Notes: generated by a model not told the origin, from the letters alone. A DNA stretch of 64,000 nucleotides from Marinifaba aquimaris (GCF_013328345.1 NZ_JABULX010000008.1:60771-124770), one strand, 5' to 3'. Counted from the stretch's first letter, positions 1 through 8,783 are shown. Numbers and translations are program-made.

Positions 1-1485
1 ACCTGTTTTTAAATTTGCTTTGGTAAAAGGTGTTCCGCCACCTGTTGGCTGGCCTGAAGAGATTAAAAATACTACATTGTTATCGTCAGGATCTGGAATA
101 GCTGATGATGTTTCCCCATTGCCAATTACTAAATTCTTATCTTGTGAAATACCACCTAAGCGATCGGCACTGGGTACTTTAAATACTAGGCTATCTTGTG
201 AACTTGCATAGACATTGTATGGGAATTCATTATCGGTATTAACACGATAGAACTGAGCATTTTTTTGCGTGTATTGTGTTGACCAAGTCATGCCGCCATT
301 TAATGTAACACCCACGCCACCATCACTGGTGCGGATCATGCGGTTTGCATCTTCTGGATCAATCCAAACATCGTGGAAATCGTCTTTAATACCAGGCTCT
401 ACACGCCAAGTTTTACCAGCGTCTTGTGATGAGAATGTACGATTATTTGGTGACCATAACTCATCGGCATTACCTGGGTTGGCAATAATGTGGCTGTAAT
501 AAAATGGTCGACCAATAACTTGGAAGAAATCAGAAGTAAACTCCCAAGTTTTACCATTGTCGTCTGAACGGTACACGCCACCTTTAGTTGCGTTATCCGC
601 TAAGATATAAACGCGATTCGGGTCAGCTGCTGACATAGTAATACCGATACGACCATAATCGCCTTCAGGTAGACCAGGATTGCGACTAATATCTGCCCAC
701 GTTTTACCGCCATCAGTTGAATGCATTAAGGCACTACCTGGACCACCGGTTTTAGGACCCCATGCTTTACGCTCAAATTCCCAAACAGATGCAAATAGCT
801 CATTAGGGTTAGACGGGTTGAGTACTAAATCGATAACACCCGTTGTTTCGCTTTTAAATAAAACTTGCTGCCAAGTTTTACCGCCGTCAGTTGTCTTAAA
901 TACGCCACCATGTTTACTCGGGCCAAAAGCAGAACCAAAGCCGCTAACGTAAACGGTGTCATTATCATTTGGGTGAATTAATACTTGTGAGATATGTTTA
1001 GTGTTTTTTAAGCCAAGGTGAGTCCATGTTTTGCCTGCATCTGTGGTTTTATAAACACCATCACCCCAAGATACATTGTTGCGCATTTGCGGCTCGCCAG
1101 TTCCTGCATACATGATATCCGGGTTACTTTGGCTGATCGCCAATGAACCCATAGAACCCGCGCCAAATTGGCCGTCACCCAGTGGCTCCCAGGTATCGCC
1201 AGCATCAGTCGTTATCCAAAGTCCTGAGTTGGCGGCATGATAGAATACGTTTTTATTAGTTGGATGGCCTTTGACATCAGAACCACGTAAACCTGTCATT
1301 GGCCCAATAAAACGCCATTTCATGGCGTTTAAGTCATATGGCCTTTGTTCAGGAAACGCCACGCGAGGGATTTGCTTGTTAGTGGATTGGTTGCTGACGT
1401 TACTACCGTCATTGGTACTGCTACATGATGCTATTGAGCCGGCAAGAACAGCCGTCGTAAACATGGTAATCAATGATTTTTTCAT
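1..1485 (-). CDS. BNR-repeat (sortilin/GH74-like propeller) lipoprotein, C-terminus beyond window
   Basis: The frame is open from an ATG at 1485 to the left edge, so 495 codons are present and the end is missing. The N-terminus is a lipoprotein signal with a plausible lipobox (I-A-S-C, Cys21) followed by a Ser/Asn-rich linker. The rest carries many Asp-box/BNR motifs (S/T-x-D-x-G-x-T-W, e.g. TTDAGKTW, TTDGGKTW, SDDNGKTW), which are typical of beta-propellers in sialidases, GH74 xyloglucanases and sortilin-like VPS10 proteins. A Shine-Dalgarno AGGGA lies about 8 bases before the ATG. The family is often annotated as a glycosyl hydrolase, but no catalytic residue can be assigned here, so enzymatic activity is not claimed. 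It is probably anchored in the outer membrane and may act on polysaccharide or protein. There is no partner gene on its strand upstream. Confidence 0.85.
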   Translation of the reverse strand, partial: MKKSLITMFTTAVLAGSIASCSSTNDGSNVSNQSTNKQIPRVAFPEQRPYDLNAMKWRFIGPMTGLRGSDVKGHPTNKNVFYHAANSGLWITTDAGDTWEPLGDGQFGAGSMGSLAISQSNPDIMYAGTGEPQMRNNVSWGDGVYKTTDAGKTWTHLGLKNTKHISQVLIHPNDNDTVYVSGFGSAFGPSKHGGVFKTTDGGKTWQQVLFKSETTGVIDLVLNPSNPNELFASVWEFERKAWGPKTGGPGSALMHSTDGGKTWADISRNPGLPEGDYGRIGITMSAADPNRVYILADNATKGGVYRSDDNGKTWEFTSDFFQVIGRPFYYSHIIANPGNADELWSPNNRTFSSQDAGKTWRVEPGIKDDFHDVWIDPEDANRMIRTSDGGVGVTLNGGMTWSTQYTQKNAQFYRVNTDNEFPYNVYASSQDSLVFKVPSADRLGGISQDKNLVIGNGETSSAIPDPDDNNVVFLISSGQPTGGGTPFTKANLKTG

Positions 1486-1843
1486 ATCATTTCCCTGTAC
1501 TTATTATCGAATAACCTGTTAGGTGACAATGTGAGTAAACACTTGCTAATGACATAGCGCTACATAATTGGGCTTGGCTCAGTTGCACGCGCAAAATAGG
1601 GCGAATGTATTGTGTAACTATATAAATGAGGCTGGTGTTGGATACTCTTTTATTATTGTCTATTTTTTAAATCCGTAGTTTAAAAATATAGCTTAAATTG
1701 TTTATATGACAATTACTTAACGTCTATTTTTTATAATTAAGGCACGTCGATATGCCATTTATATTTAGGTGTGTTTTAAATGCTAGAAAGTGGTAAAACG
1801 GTTGCAAAGTGTTGGTGCTAAAGCTAGGCTGAACAACCAAAAT
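1486..1843. other. Intergenic region between BNR lipoprotein gene and tRNA-Arg
   Basis: This AT-rich stretch of about 360 bases holds no convincing ORF. It must contain the leftward promoter of the lipoprotein gene and the rightward promoter of the tRNA. A weak -35-like TTGCAA at 1802-1807 is the only rightward candidate I can point to, and it lacks a good -10. No terminator-like hairpin was found. Confidence 0.4.
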
Positions 1844-1919
1844 GGCCTTATAGTTCAAATGGATAGAACAGTCGCCTCCTAAGCGATCGATCTGGGTTCG
1901 AGTCCCGGTGGGGCCGCCA
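1844..1919 (+). tRNA. tRNA-Arg (anticodon CCU)
   Basis: A cloverleaf can be folded by hand. The acceptor stem GGCCTTA pairs with TGGGGCC (two G-U pairs), the D stem is GTTC/GAAC, the anticodon stem GTCGC/GCGAT has loop CTCCTAA giving anticodon CCT, and the T stem CTGGG/CCCGG has loop TTCGAGT. The discriminator G and an encoded CCA end the gene at 1919. It reads AGG codons. It stands alone with no neighbouring tRNA and no obvious T-rich terminator directly after it on the plus strand. Confidence 0.95.
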
Positions 1920-1948
1920 TGTTGTACACAGCATGAAAAAACAAAAAA

Positions 1949-1973
1949 GCGAGGTGTGGAACAAACACCTCGC
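1949..1973 (-). terminator. Rho-independent terminator of the spondin-domain gene
   Basis: A perfect 9-bp stem (GCGAGGTGT / ACACCTCGC) encloses a 7-base loop. On the minus strand it is followed by a T-rich tract (complement of the A-rich 1936-1948). There is no T-tract on the plus side, so it serves the leftward gene that ends at 2006. Confidence 0.85.
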
Positions 1974-2005
1974 AAACGCTTTGGACTGCAAAAAATAGCT
2001 AACTA

Positions 2006-2860
2006 TTAGTTGCTATAGGCTTCAAAGAACCATACTGAACCTGGTTTCCAAGTTGGGTTTGATGTATGAGCATGAACAACTTTGTAAGTCATACCCATGT
2101 AGCTAACCATATCGCCCACTTCATAAGCGACTTGTTCACCACTCCACATCATTGCTTCGTCAGCCATGACTTTTATTGTCACTGTTGCAACTGGATTTAA
2201 GAAGCGGTGAACGCGGCTGTCTAAATCTGAGTAACCGCCCATAGGGTCATTATCACCGACAATACCAGGGTGAACGTGAACATATTCATTCTCTGATAAA
2301 TATGGGTAAGCCATACCGCCCGTATTGCTCATTCCAATCGGATTAGCCGGAATACCAGCTGCACCTGGCATACCACCACCGTTGACAATTTCATCATTAA
2401 GTTCGGTACCTGCATCATAACCATCTAACTTAATTGAGTAAGTACCTGATACTTGTGGAATCGTCCAGCTGTCTAAGCCAACAAAACCGTCATTTGATGG
2501 AAGTAACATGCTGGCAATTGAAAGATATTTGTAATCCATCGTGTCTAACATGAAGGTATGAGATTGACCTGGGAAGGTTAAACCCGATTCTGGGTTTTGT
2601 TGACTTGCCATGCCGTAGCCTGACATGTTTACTTTTTCAATTAGCATGCTTGTATCACCGCCTTCAGCAATAGCTTGAAGTTCAGCTGATGCCATTTCGC
2701 CAATTGTGTAAAATTTTACACCTTTGTTGTGAGCAGATACTGCATACGGAGTGAACGCTGTGCCAGCTGTTGCGTTGTTGATTGTTACTTCAACTTTAGC
2801 GGCTTGTGCTTGAGAGGTAATAGCGGCAGTTAATGCCAATAATGCGAGTTGCTTTTTCAT
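2006..2860 (-). CDS. Secreted spondin-domain protein with C-terminal CBM5/12-like chitin-binding module
   Basis: The start is set at the ATG at 2860 because it is preceded by AAAGGAAT and opens a clean signal peptide (MKKQLALLALTAAITSQAQA); a longer frame adds seven residues that would spoil it. The mature part resembles bacterial Spondin_N proteins: a beta-rich domain with the Met/Gly-rich segment around residues 100-210 and a Val-His-Val-His-Pro-Gly region. The last ~40 residues (YEVGDMVSYMGMTYKVVHAH, then TSNPTWKPG and a closing Trp/Tyr) match the CBM5/12 chitin-binding pattern. Known: spondin domains occur in animal matrix proteins and in marine bacteria, where the role is unclear. Inferred: an extracellular adhesin or binding protein for chitin or similar polymer. 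It is monocistronic, with its own terminator at 1949-1973. Confidence 0.8.
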   Translation of the reverse strand: MKKQLALLALTAAITSQAQAAKVEVTINNATAGTAFTPYAVSAHNKGVKFYTIGEMASAELQAIAEGGDTSMLIEKVNMSGYGMASQQNPESGLTFPGQSHTFMLDTMDYKYLSIASMLLPSNDGFVGLDSWTIPQVSGTYSIKLDGYDAGTELNDEIVNGGGMPGAAGIPANPIGMSNTGGMAYPYLSENEYVHVHPGIVGDNDPMGGYSDLDSRVHRFLNPVATVTIKVMADEAMMWSGEQVAYEVGDMVSYMGMTYKVVHAHTSNPTWKPGSVWFFEAYSN

Positions 2861-3041
2861 ATTTTTATTCCTTTTAAACATTGTGTATTGGTACTGCTAG
2901 GAATAAATCTAAAGTTAATTTATAACGAAATTATCACAATTAAAAAACAAAAAAATAACAAATTAAATTTGGTTTTTTATTGTTATTAAGTAATTGATAT
3001 TTATTGTTTTTACTTAGGTTTTAATCATTTAAAAGTAAAAA

Positions 3042-3060
3042 AGGCAGCGTTAAGCTGCCT
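3042..3060. terminator. Rho-independent terminator downstream of DUF2799 gene
   Basis: The stem AGGCAGC / GCTGCCT has a 5-base loop. It is flanked by an A-rich run on the left and TTTTT after a G on the right, so it can act in both directions. In position it ends the leftward DUF2799 gene. Confidence 0.8.
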
Positions 3061-3103
3061 GTTTTTATCTTTGAGTCTGGTTATTAAGTCCTAGTTATTG
3101 AGG

Positions 3104-3589
3104 TTAACCACCACCTGGGCCACCACCACTTGCGCCCATACCTGCTTGACTCTCAATCGTTAGCTTACGGCGCTCTTCACGCTCAAGCTCTTTTTTGTAG
3201 TGATCTTGAACACGTTTTTCTGCTAAGCCCTGATTAAGACCAAGTTGAAAACCTTCTCTTAATTCTAAAGGACAAACACTGCTATCAGCGATACCCTCTT
3301 GACCAAGTTTAAGGCCATTGTCATAGTTACAATATTCGGCAATCCCTTTTCTAAACCCGGCGATGTAGTCTTTTTTCGCGTGTGCAGGTAATTGTTCACC
3401 ACATTCAGCAGTATAACGATTAAACTCTCTGACGCTTAAGCCTGAAGTACCTACCTCGTAACCAAGGTTATTGTAGTTGCCAGACATACATTTAAAAACG
3501 GTTTTCTCCGAAGTTGAAACGCCATTGCTTTGACACCCTGCTAACAGGGCAGCAGAGCTGATTAATGCCAATGTTATGTTCATTTTCAT
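3104..3589 (-). CDS. DUF2799-family lipoprotein
   Basis: A 161-residue protein with a textbook lipoprotein signal (lipobox L-A-G-C, Cys19). The central region, with regularly spaced Gly/Tyr (YIAGFRKGIAEYC, GLKLGQEG, EGFQLGLNQGL), is the DUF2799 pattern of small gammaproteobacterial lipoproteins; its function is unknown. The tail is charged (KKELEREERRK) and ends in a Gly-rich stretch (GASGGGPGGG). It lies 18 bases downstream of the TPR gene that closes the TonB2-type operon, so it could be co-transcribed; the terminator at 3042-3060 closes the unit. A mature N-terminus after Cys19 of Gln-Ser does not suggest inner-membrane retention, so outer-membrane anchoring is inferred. Confidence 0.8.
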   Translation of the reverse strand: MKMNITLALISSAALLAGCQSNGVSTSEKTVFKCMSGNYNNLGYEVGTSGLSVREFNRYTAECGEQLPAHAKKDYIAGFRKGIAEYCNYDNGLKLGQEGIADSSVCPLELREGFQLGLNQGLAEKRVQDHYKKELEREERRKLTIESQAGMGASGGGPGGG

Positions 3590-3607
3590 AGTGAGTGCCT
3601 CTTTCGT

Positions 3608-5002
3608 TTATGCTTGGTTTTGATATTGCGTTTTAATAATGTTTTTAATGAGTTCTATTTGTTCATCTAACCCGCTTACCTCTGGATACCTGAGCATTAC
3701 CTGATTCAAAATACTCAGTGCTGCGGGGTAATCTTGGGTATCGATATAAAGCTGTGCCTTACCTAAACTGGCTTGTTTATGCCATTGGTTAAATGCTTCT
3801 GCTCGGATATACAGGCTTTGCGCCTTGATGTAGTTTTTATTCGCACGAGCAAATTCTGCGTATTCCAATAAAGCTTGCCCATTATTGGGGTCTTTACTGA
3901 CAGCCAGTGAGAAGTGTGACTCGGCTTGTTTGGTTTGCTTTTGTTTTGATTTGATAAGCGCGCTATGGGTGTAGTACACACTTTGTTCCTGATCGGTAAA
4001 CTGTTTTAACTGTGAACTGAAGCTGCTTAGTACTTCATTAGCTTGCTGCCACATCTGTGCTTGATCAAGCCAAGTCAAATAGGCGTTGAGCGTTTTTATC
4101 GGGAGTTTGCCACCTTCAATATGGTATTTGATGAGTTCGACTGCGCGATCAAAACTCTCTGCTTGTAAGTGCAACTGAGCTGCTGTCTTTAACGTATTTT
4201 CGTTTTTATCACCATTTAAAATGGCCATCTCTAGTGCAGATAATGCATCGCGAGTTTCATTTTGCTCGAGGTAAATCGCAGCCAAGTTAACCCATAATTC
4301 GGGGTTGTCTTGTTTGGTTGCAATCTGCTCTTCGAGTAATGCTTTTGCCGCTTGATACATTTTGGCCTGTGTTAAGGCTACAAATAAGCCTTGTAACCAC
4401 TGTGCTTGATTGGGTTCGATCATCAATGCTTGCTGATAAGCTGAAATTGCACTGTATGGACCATGCAGCGTCAGGTTTAAGTAAGCGAGTTGACCGTAAA
4501 TCATGGCGTCATTTGCCCCCAATGAAACGGCTTTTGCGAAGTAATCGCGCGCTTTTTTATAGTCTTTTTTGACCAAGTAAAGTTGCCCTAAATCAGCGTG
4601 TGCTCGAACGAGTTGTGGCTTTCTTGCCAGTACTGCAAGGTAAGTTGCCTCGGCGCGCTCGAAATCCTCAATAGCGAAGTAAACCTGGGCTTTTAGTGCC
4701 AACATGGCTGGGCTGAGCTCAATTTCCCAGTACTCTTCAAGTTCCTCGACCACGGCTTGAATATCATTGCCTTCTAACTTGGCTTTTAAGCGCTCTGCTT
4801 GTTCGTACTCTTCAGGCGCTATAGAGGCCTCTCGGTCACTATAGGGGCCTGTGAACTGAGGAAGAACAAAGGTTGGTTTAGATAACGCTAAAGTCATCGG
4901 TTCCTGTTCAACTAATTGAGCTGCATGTGTTGTTTGACTGCATAGGGCTAAACTGAAACAGCCTGCAACTAAGTATTTTAATGTGTTAATCGTTTTCATC
5001 AT
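3608..5002 (-). CDS. TPR-repeat periplasmic protein of the TonB2-type operon
   Basis: A 464-residue protein with a signal peptide (cleavage near TTHAAQ) followed by tetratricopeptide units over about residues 95-440 (e.g. PQLVRAHADLGQLYLVKKDY, then KKARDYFAKAVSLGA). The gene starts directly after the tonB stop codon (stop 5003-5005, ATG 5000-5002; a second ATG follows at once). Established: in Vibrio and Shewanella TonB2 clusters the last gene encodes a TPR protein, thought to support the energy-transducing complex in the periplasm. It is therefore most likely an accessory scaffold for TonB2-dependent uptake. No catalytic motif is present. Confidence 0.85.
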   Translation of the reverse strand: MMKTINTLKYLVAGCFSLALCSQTTHAAQLVEQEPMTLALSKPTFVLPQFTGPYSDREASIAPEEYEQAERLKAKLEGNDIQAVVEELEEYWEIELSPAMLALKAQVYFAIEDFERAEATYLAVLARKPQLVRAHADLGQLYLVKKDYKKARDYFAKAVSLGANDAMIYGQLAYLNLTLHGPYSAISAYQQALMIEPNQAQWLQGLFVALTQAKMYQAAKALLEEQIATKQDNPELWVNLAAIYLEQNETRDALSALEMAILNGDKNENTLKTAAQLHLQAESFDRAVELIKYHIEGGKLPIKTLNAYLTWLDQAQMWQQANEVLSSFSSQLKQFTDQEQSVYYTHSALIKSKQKQTKQAESHFSLAVSKDPNNGQALLEYAEFARANKNYIKAQSLYIRAEAFNQWHKQASLGKAQLYIDTQDYPAALSILNQVMLRYPEVSGLDEQIELIKNIIKTQYQNQA

Positions 5003-5668
5003 TTAACCTGCAAAGTTAAAATTAATGCCATATAGATAAATAGCCTGAACGGGCTGCCCATCTTTTTTAGGAATAGTGAAGCGCGCTGAAGCAACCCACT
5101 TTCTGATCACCTCTATCATCTCCGGGTAAACGGGATTAATAATGCGTTTGACGTATGGCTTGCCTTGTAAGTCAATAATCAACTCGACAGAGGTTTCGAC
5201 CCGTCTGATCCCTTTTTTCTTTATTTTCCTCGGAGGAGGGAAGTACTGCTGTGATACCACTTTAGGCACTTGGTCTAATGTTTTTACCTCAAACAGTGGC
5301 ATATTGAGCTGCATTGATTCTTGGATTGCTAATGCATCCATTTTGAATTCGGGCAACTTAATATCTTCAACCTGAGGGGTATCCATTTTTGGCGTTTTTG
5401 AATAATTAAGTGTTGGCCCGCCACCCAAACCTACCAAGTCGATACTTGCTTCAGAAGCATCACTCGACTCTTGCTGCTCTTCCACTTGAGGTGGAGGAGG
5501 CGGTGGTGGTACGGGTAACGCGACATCGACCTTTCTGATCGTGACTTTCTCTTCGGGGGCTTCAGGCTTTTTCTGTAAAAGAATGATGCCGAGGCTTAAA
5601 CCTGCCACTAGCCCTGAACTGATCAGCCAAGGCAATGTCGATACCATGATATTGCGTGTATGACTCAT
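5003..5668 (-). CDS. tonB2: TonB family energy transducer (TonB2 type)
   Basis: A 221-residue protein with one N-terminal membrane anchor (about residues 12-31), a proline run (VPPPPPPPQ) shortly after it, and a C-terminal TonB domain of about 85 residues (VETSVELIIDLQGKP ... INPVYPEMIEVIRKW ... ARFTIPKKDGQPVQ) ending in a beta-strand. The N-terminal proline segment is short, as in TonB2 proteins that span the periplasm with a partner. It transfers proton-motive force from ExbB/ExbD to outer-membrane receptors. It lies 12 bases after exbD and abuts the TPR gene. No TonB-dependent receptor is in this window, so the substrate cannot be named. Confidence 0.9.
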   Translation of the reverse strand: MSHTRNIMVSTLPWLISSGLVAGLSLGIILLQKKPEAPEEKVTIRKVDVALPVPPPPPPPQVEEQQESSDASEASIDLVGLGGGPTLNYSKTPKMDTPQVEDIKLPEFKMDALAIQESMQLNMPLFEVKTLDQVPKVVSQQYFPPPRKIKKKGIRRVETSVELIIDLQGKPYVKRIINPVYPEMIEVIRKWVASARFTIPKKDGQPVQAIYLYGINFNFAG

Positions 5669-5680
5669 AATGGCTTCTCG

Positions 5681-6088
5681 CTATTTGGCTAACGTCGCAA
5701 TGCTAATGTTGTCGATACCAGCTAATTTGGCCTGATCGATAACTTTAACTAGTAGCTCTGTTGGCACTTTTTTATCAGCTTGGATCACCAGTGGTTTATC
5801 TGCATTGCGGGTAGCTTGCGATAAAGTAGCTCGGACCCCTTTGATTCCTATGTTGGTGCCTGCATAGACCACGTTGCCATTTTGAGTGATCGCCAACATC
5901 AAAACCGAGCGTTTAAGTTGCTTGGTTGAGACAGCCGTTGGCTTATCAATATCAACACCTGTTTCTTTGACAAAGACAGTTGTGACGATAAAGAAAATCA
6001 ACAGGATAAATACCACATCTAATAAAGGTGCTAAGTCCAATTCCTGAGATTTACTCTCTTCTATTTTTGATTCGATAAATGATTTCAT
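5681..6088 (-). CDS. exbD: ExbD biopolymer transport protein
   Basis: The start is placed at the ATG at 6088 (MKSFIESKIEESK), preceded by AGGTGG, rather than the longer frame to 6130, which has no typical ExbD residues. One membrane helix at about residues 21-43 carries the conserved Asp of the family (DLAPLLDVVFILLIFF), the residue that takes part in proton flow. The periplasmic domain ends in VIDQAKLAGIDNISIAT, the usual ExbD C-terminus. The start overlaps the upstream exbB stop as ATGA, indicating translational coupling. Confidence 0.92.
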   Translation of the reverse strand: MKSFIESKIEESKSQELDLAPLLDVVFILLIFFIVTTVFVKETGVDIDKPTAVSTKQLKRSVLMLAITQNGNVVYAGTNIGIKGVRATLSQATRNADKPLVIQADKKVPTELLVKVIDQAKLAGIDNISIATLAK

Positions 6089-6483
6089 TGTGCAACCACC
6101 TGCCAGCTTTTGTGAGCAGACGTTAACCAAGTCAGCAATAGCAAGCCGGGTACGGTTAACACTAACCCCAGTTGAGTGGTAAACATGGCTTCAGCGATGC
6201 CGCCACTGATTACCTCTTGCATATCAAAACCGTTGTTCACCGACATTTGGAAGAAGGTCGATAATAGGCCGCTGATTGTGCCAAGTAGGCCAAGTAAAGG
6301 CAGTGAAGAGAGCATGCTTTTCAATGCTGATTGCCAGTAAATACAACGTTGTGACCATTGCTGATTACGGCCTGAAAATAGGCATAAATCGAGCAGTTTG
6401 GCGTAGCAAAAAAACGCGACGGCTAAGATGGCCCAGATCACTAAGTTGTTAAGAAGGAATAAATATTTGGCTAAGATTTCCAT
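6085..6483 (-). CDS. exbB: Short ExbB / MotA-TolQ family proton channel subunit
   Basis: A 132-residue protein with three hydrophobic segments (about 10-30, 58-82 and 100-120). The last two contain the family signature (LLGLLGTISGLLSTF and GGIAEAMFTTQLGLVLTVPG). It is shorter than classical ExbB (about 240 residues), as usual for the second ExbB of TonB2 clusters. With ExbD and TonB it forms the inner-membrane motor. The gene follows the larger ExbB-like gene by 9 bases and overlaps exbD by 4 bases. Confidence 0.9.
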   Translation of the reverse strand: MEILAKYLFLLNNLVIWAILAVAFFCYAKLLDLCLFSGRNQQWSQRCIYWQSALKSMLSSLPLLGLLGTISGLLSTFFQMSVNNGFDMQEVISGGIAEAMFTTQLGLVLTVPGLLLLTWLTSAHKSWQVVAQ

Positions 6484-6492
6484 ATATCCCCC

Positions 6493-7806
6493 TTAAGCGA
6501 ATTCAACTTTACTTAAGCGAATAGCATTGGTTTCAAGCTTAGCGTTGTAGCTCTTACTTCTGCGGCTTAACAAGGCACTGACAATCAATGACGGGATAGC
6601 AACAATTAACCCAAGCTCTGTGGTAATGAGGGCTTCAGAAATACCACCAGATACAGTAGCAGCATCACCTGTACCAAAGGTATTCATCATCATAAATGTG
6701 CTGATCATGCCAGACACTGTGCCCAGTAAACCCAATAGCGGAGCAATGGCTGCACTTGTTGCAATGGCGCCTAAGAAGCGTTCTACTTTGTGGCGATATT
6801 CCATCAGATATGCCACGAGTAAATCATCTCTGTGCTGAGAAATAGGCGTTTCAATCGCAATATTCACCAGTTGTTTTTGCGGACCACTAAGCGTTTCTGT
6901 GACTGCGGCAAGCTTGGCTTCTTTGTCAGGCATTGAGCTTGATGTGATTTGATTTAAGCGTTGCGATAAATTGATGTCTATTTTAGGTAAGCGAAGTAGT
7001 TGAGCGGCTTTAATTAAAGAGACGATCAGCGATAAAGTACCGAAGAACAAAATAGGTAAAGCCCAAACACCGCCTTTTTCAATGTGCTGGAGTATACCTT
7101 TGTCTTGTTTTTGTATTTTACTGGCATTGCCTAGCGTAGGGTCAAAGCTCAGTAGTGCTTGCCCGGTATTGAATAGGTCTTGCAACATATTCATGTTATT
7201 CGCTTGATAGGCTTGTTGTTGAATACTTGGGTAAGCGTTGTTAATGGTATCTCTTAATAAACCACCAGATTGACTTGCTTTGTCATAAGCAATTTTGACT
7301 GGCCCCAAAGGTAGAACATCTAATTCTTTAATCACCCCATTATTGATAACCACAGGTGTTTTTTGCCAGCTCGGGGCAAGCGCACTTTTTAAATGGGCCT
7401 GAACTTTGATTAAGGTGTACTGATCGACAATTAAGTTGCCTTCATCACTGCGTTTAGTGCTGATACCCGTATTGTTGAAGTAACTTTCTAACACTTGCTG
7501 CTGGTAGTTAACTTGAGCGGCCCATGCTTCTACTCGATCGCTTAATTGATTTAAACTCAACATCTGTTCATCAGCGACACGTTGTTGTGAAGCGGCTTTT
7601 TTTCTTAAGCTAGCCACTTCTTTTAACAGGCTTTCCGTCTGCTGGCTCTGTTTTAAACTCTTATTATTCAGACTTTTTTCCAAAGCCGTTAATTCAGTTC
7701 TCGTATCGATAATGCGCTGTTTTAACGTGTCAGTATTGGTGTTTGCCTGAGCAGGTTGCATTGCCATTAATAACAATGAGGCTGCGATAAATTTAACGGA
7801 TTTCAT
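6493..7806 (-). CDS. ttpC: Large MotA/TolQ/ExbB family protein (TtpC-like) with periplasmic coiled coil
   Basis: A 437-residue protein. A signal sequence (MKSVKFIAASLLLMAMQPAQA) is followed by a Gln/Leu/Lys-rich coiled coil (about 25-110), a periplasmic domain to about 245, one membrane helix (VWALPILFFGTLSLIVSLI), and then an ExbB module with the conserved IAPLLGLLGTVSGMISTFMM and GGISEALITTELGLIVAIPS. This matches TtpC, the fourth component required for TonB2 function in Vibrio. It probably links the ExbB/D/TonB motor to the cell wall or the outer membrane. It lies 1 base after the DUF3450 stop. The family assignment is firm; the ttpC label is by architecture and order. Confidence 0.85.
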   Translation of the reverse strand: MKSVKFIAASLLLMAMQPAQANTNTDTLKQRIIDTRTELTALEKSLNNKSLKQSQQTESLLKEVASLRKKAASQQRVADEQMLSLNQLSDRVEAWAAQVNYQQQVLESYFNNTGISTKRSDEGNLIVDQYTLIKVQAHLKSALAPSWQKTPVVINNGVIKELDVLPLGPVKIAYDKASQSGGLLRDTINNAYPSIQQQAYQANNMNMLQDLFNTGQALLSFDPTLGNASKIQKQDKGILQHIEKGGVWALPILFFGTLSLIVSLIKAAQLLRLPKIDINLSQRLNQITSSSMPDKEAKLAAVTETLSGPQKQLVNIAIETPISQHRDDLLVAYLMEYRHKVERFLGAIATSAAIAPLLGLLGTVSGMISTFMMMNTFGTGDAATVSGGISEALITTELGLIVAIPSLIVSALLSRRSKSYNAKLETNAIRLSKVEFA

Positions 7807-7807
7807 T

Positions 7808-8596
7808 TTAAAGCTCCTCTGATGTCGTTGTTAAAGCAAGTGGTAACTGCACATATTTAGCCAATGTAGGTTGGGCTAAAATTTTTCTCACATTAGCGAT
7901 ATCTTCTGGTTGCAAGGGCGAGTTCAAAACGGCTTTTGTGTTATCGCCGTGCCACCATTTCCAGCCGAGTTGCTCGCTGCGGCCGTATCCGAAATGACTG
8001 TTATCTTCACTGATATACCAAGCGTGGGTTAGACCTAGATAAATTTGGTCAACTAAGATGGTTTTTTCTTGGCCTTGGTGTTCAATCGTCATCATGCTTT
8101 GGTTGATGGCAACACGTTGATTGAACTCATCTGCTGATTTGAGTAAAACCAACAAACGCTCGAGCTTTTCACTGCTTGTTGCTGTTTCTGAATGTAATAA
8201 GCTGGCTTTGTCCTGCCATTCATCTTGTAAAGGAGGGGGTAATCTAGGTTGTACGACCGCAATAAATTCAATTGCTTGAACTAATTGCTCATCTAAAATG
8301 GCTTGTTGGTTTTCCAAGTTTTGCTGCTTATTGGTTAACGCTAAACGCTTTTCATCAACTTGGTTTTTGTTTTCATCCGCTTTTTTTAACAAGCTAGAAA
8401 GTTCATTCTTTTCTAATGTTAAAAGCTGCTGTTTTTGTTTTAAGTATTCGTTTCTTGCTTGCCACTCTTGTTGTAACCGACCTTTTTGGCTTTCCAGTTG
8501 CAACCATTGGTTCATCAATTCATTCAATTGGTTATAACTCTCTGCCATAGAAAAGGAAGAGAAGGACAGCAATATCAAAGCAATTATTTTCTTCAT
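7808..8596 (-). CDS. DUF3450 periplasmic coiled-coil protein, first gene of TonB2-type operon
   Basis: A 262-residue protein with a signal peptide (MKKIIALILLSFSSFSMA) and a long Gln/Leu/Lys-rich coiled coil over about residues 20-115. A globular C-terminal half follows with aromatic motifs (YLGLTHAWYIS, GWKWWHG) typical of DUF3450. In Vibrio, Shewanella and Alteromonas this family always heads the ttpC-exbB-exbD-tonB2-TPR run, as here. Its role is unknown; a periplasmic partner of the TtpC coiled coil is a reasonable inference. The leader contains a hairpin (8637-8664). Confidence 0.85.
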   Translation of the reverse strand: MKKIIALILLSFSSFSMAESYNQLNELMNQWLQLESQKGRLQQEWQARNEYLKQKQQLLTLEKNELSSLLKKADENKNQVDEKRLALTNKQQNLENQQAILDEQLVQAIEFIAVVQPRLPPPLQDEWQDKASLLHSETATSSEKLERLLVLLKSADEFNQRVAINQSMMTIEHQGQEKTILVDQIYLGLTHAWYISEDNSHFGYGRSEQLGWKWWHGDNTKAVLNSPLQPEDIANVRKILAQPTLAKYVQLPLALTTTSEEL

Positions 8597-8636
8597 TGTT
8601 GTAGCCTGATTGTTATTCTGTAGTTTTAAACGAATA

Positions 8637-8664
8637 CCTAGGTCTGTTTTGGGTTAGACCCAGG
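8637..8664 (-). promoter_or_regulatory. Leader hairpin 41 bases upstream of the TonB2-type operon
   Basis: On the minus strand CCTGGGTCT and AGACCTAGG form a 9-bp stem with one G-U pair around a 10-base loop. The same arms on the plus strand would carry an A-C mismatch, so the structure favours the leftward transcript of the DUF3450 gene. There is no T-run after it, so it looks like an RNA leader element rather than a terminator. Confidence 0.45.
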
Positions 8665-8783
8665 CAAGTGCTCAAGAAATAATCTATTGGAAATCATTCA
8701 CCTCGCAAAGAGGCGGCGAATAAGTATCAGAAGCTTTCAGGTGGAAGGTGAATAAATTGTTAAAAAACAGTGTTTTAGTTGTT

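Noticed and set aside
1..1205. Several short ORFs on both strands across the first 1.2 kb
   Set aside because: They lie inside the long minus-strand BNR frame, which has the expected repeated motifs and signal peptide.
1724..1975. Minus-strand ORF across the tRNA-Arg gene
   Set aside because: It overlaps a well-formed tRNA on the other strand and has no coding features.
6089..6130. Longer ExbD start at 6130
   Set aside because: It would overlap exbB by 46 bases and adds residues not found in ExbD; the ATG at 6088 has a ribosome site and an ATGA coupling.
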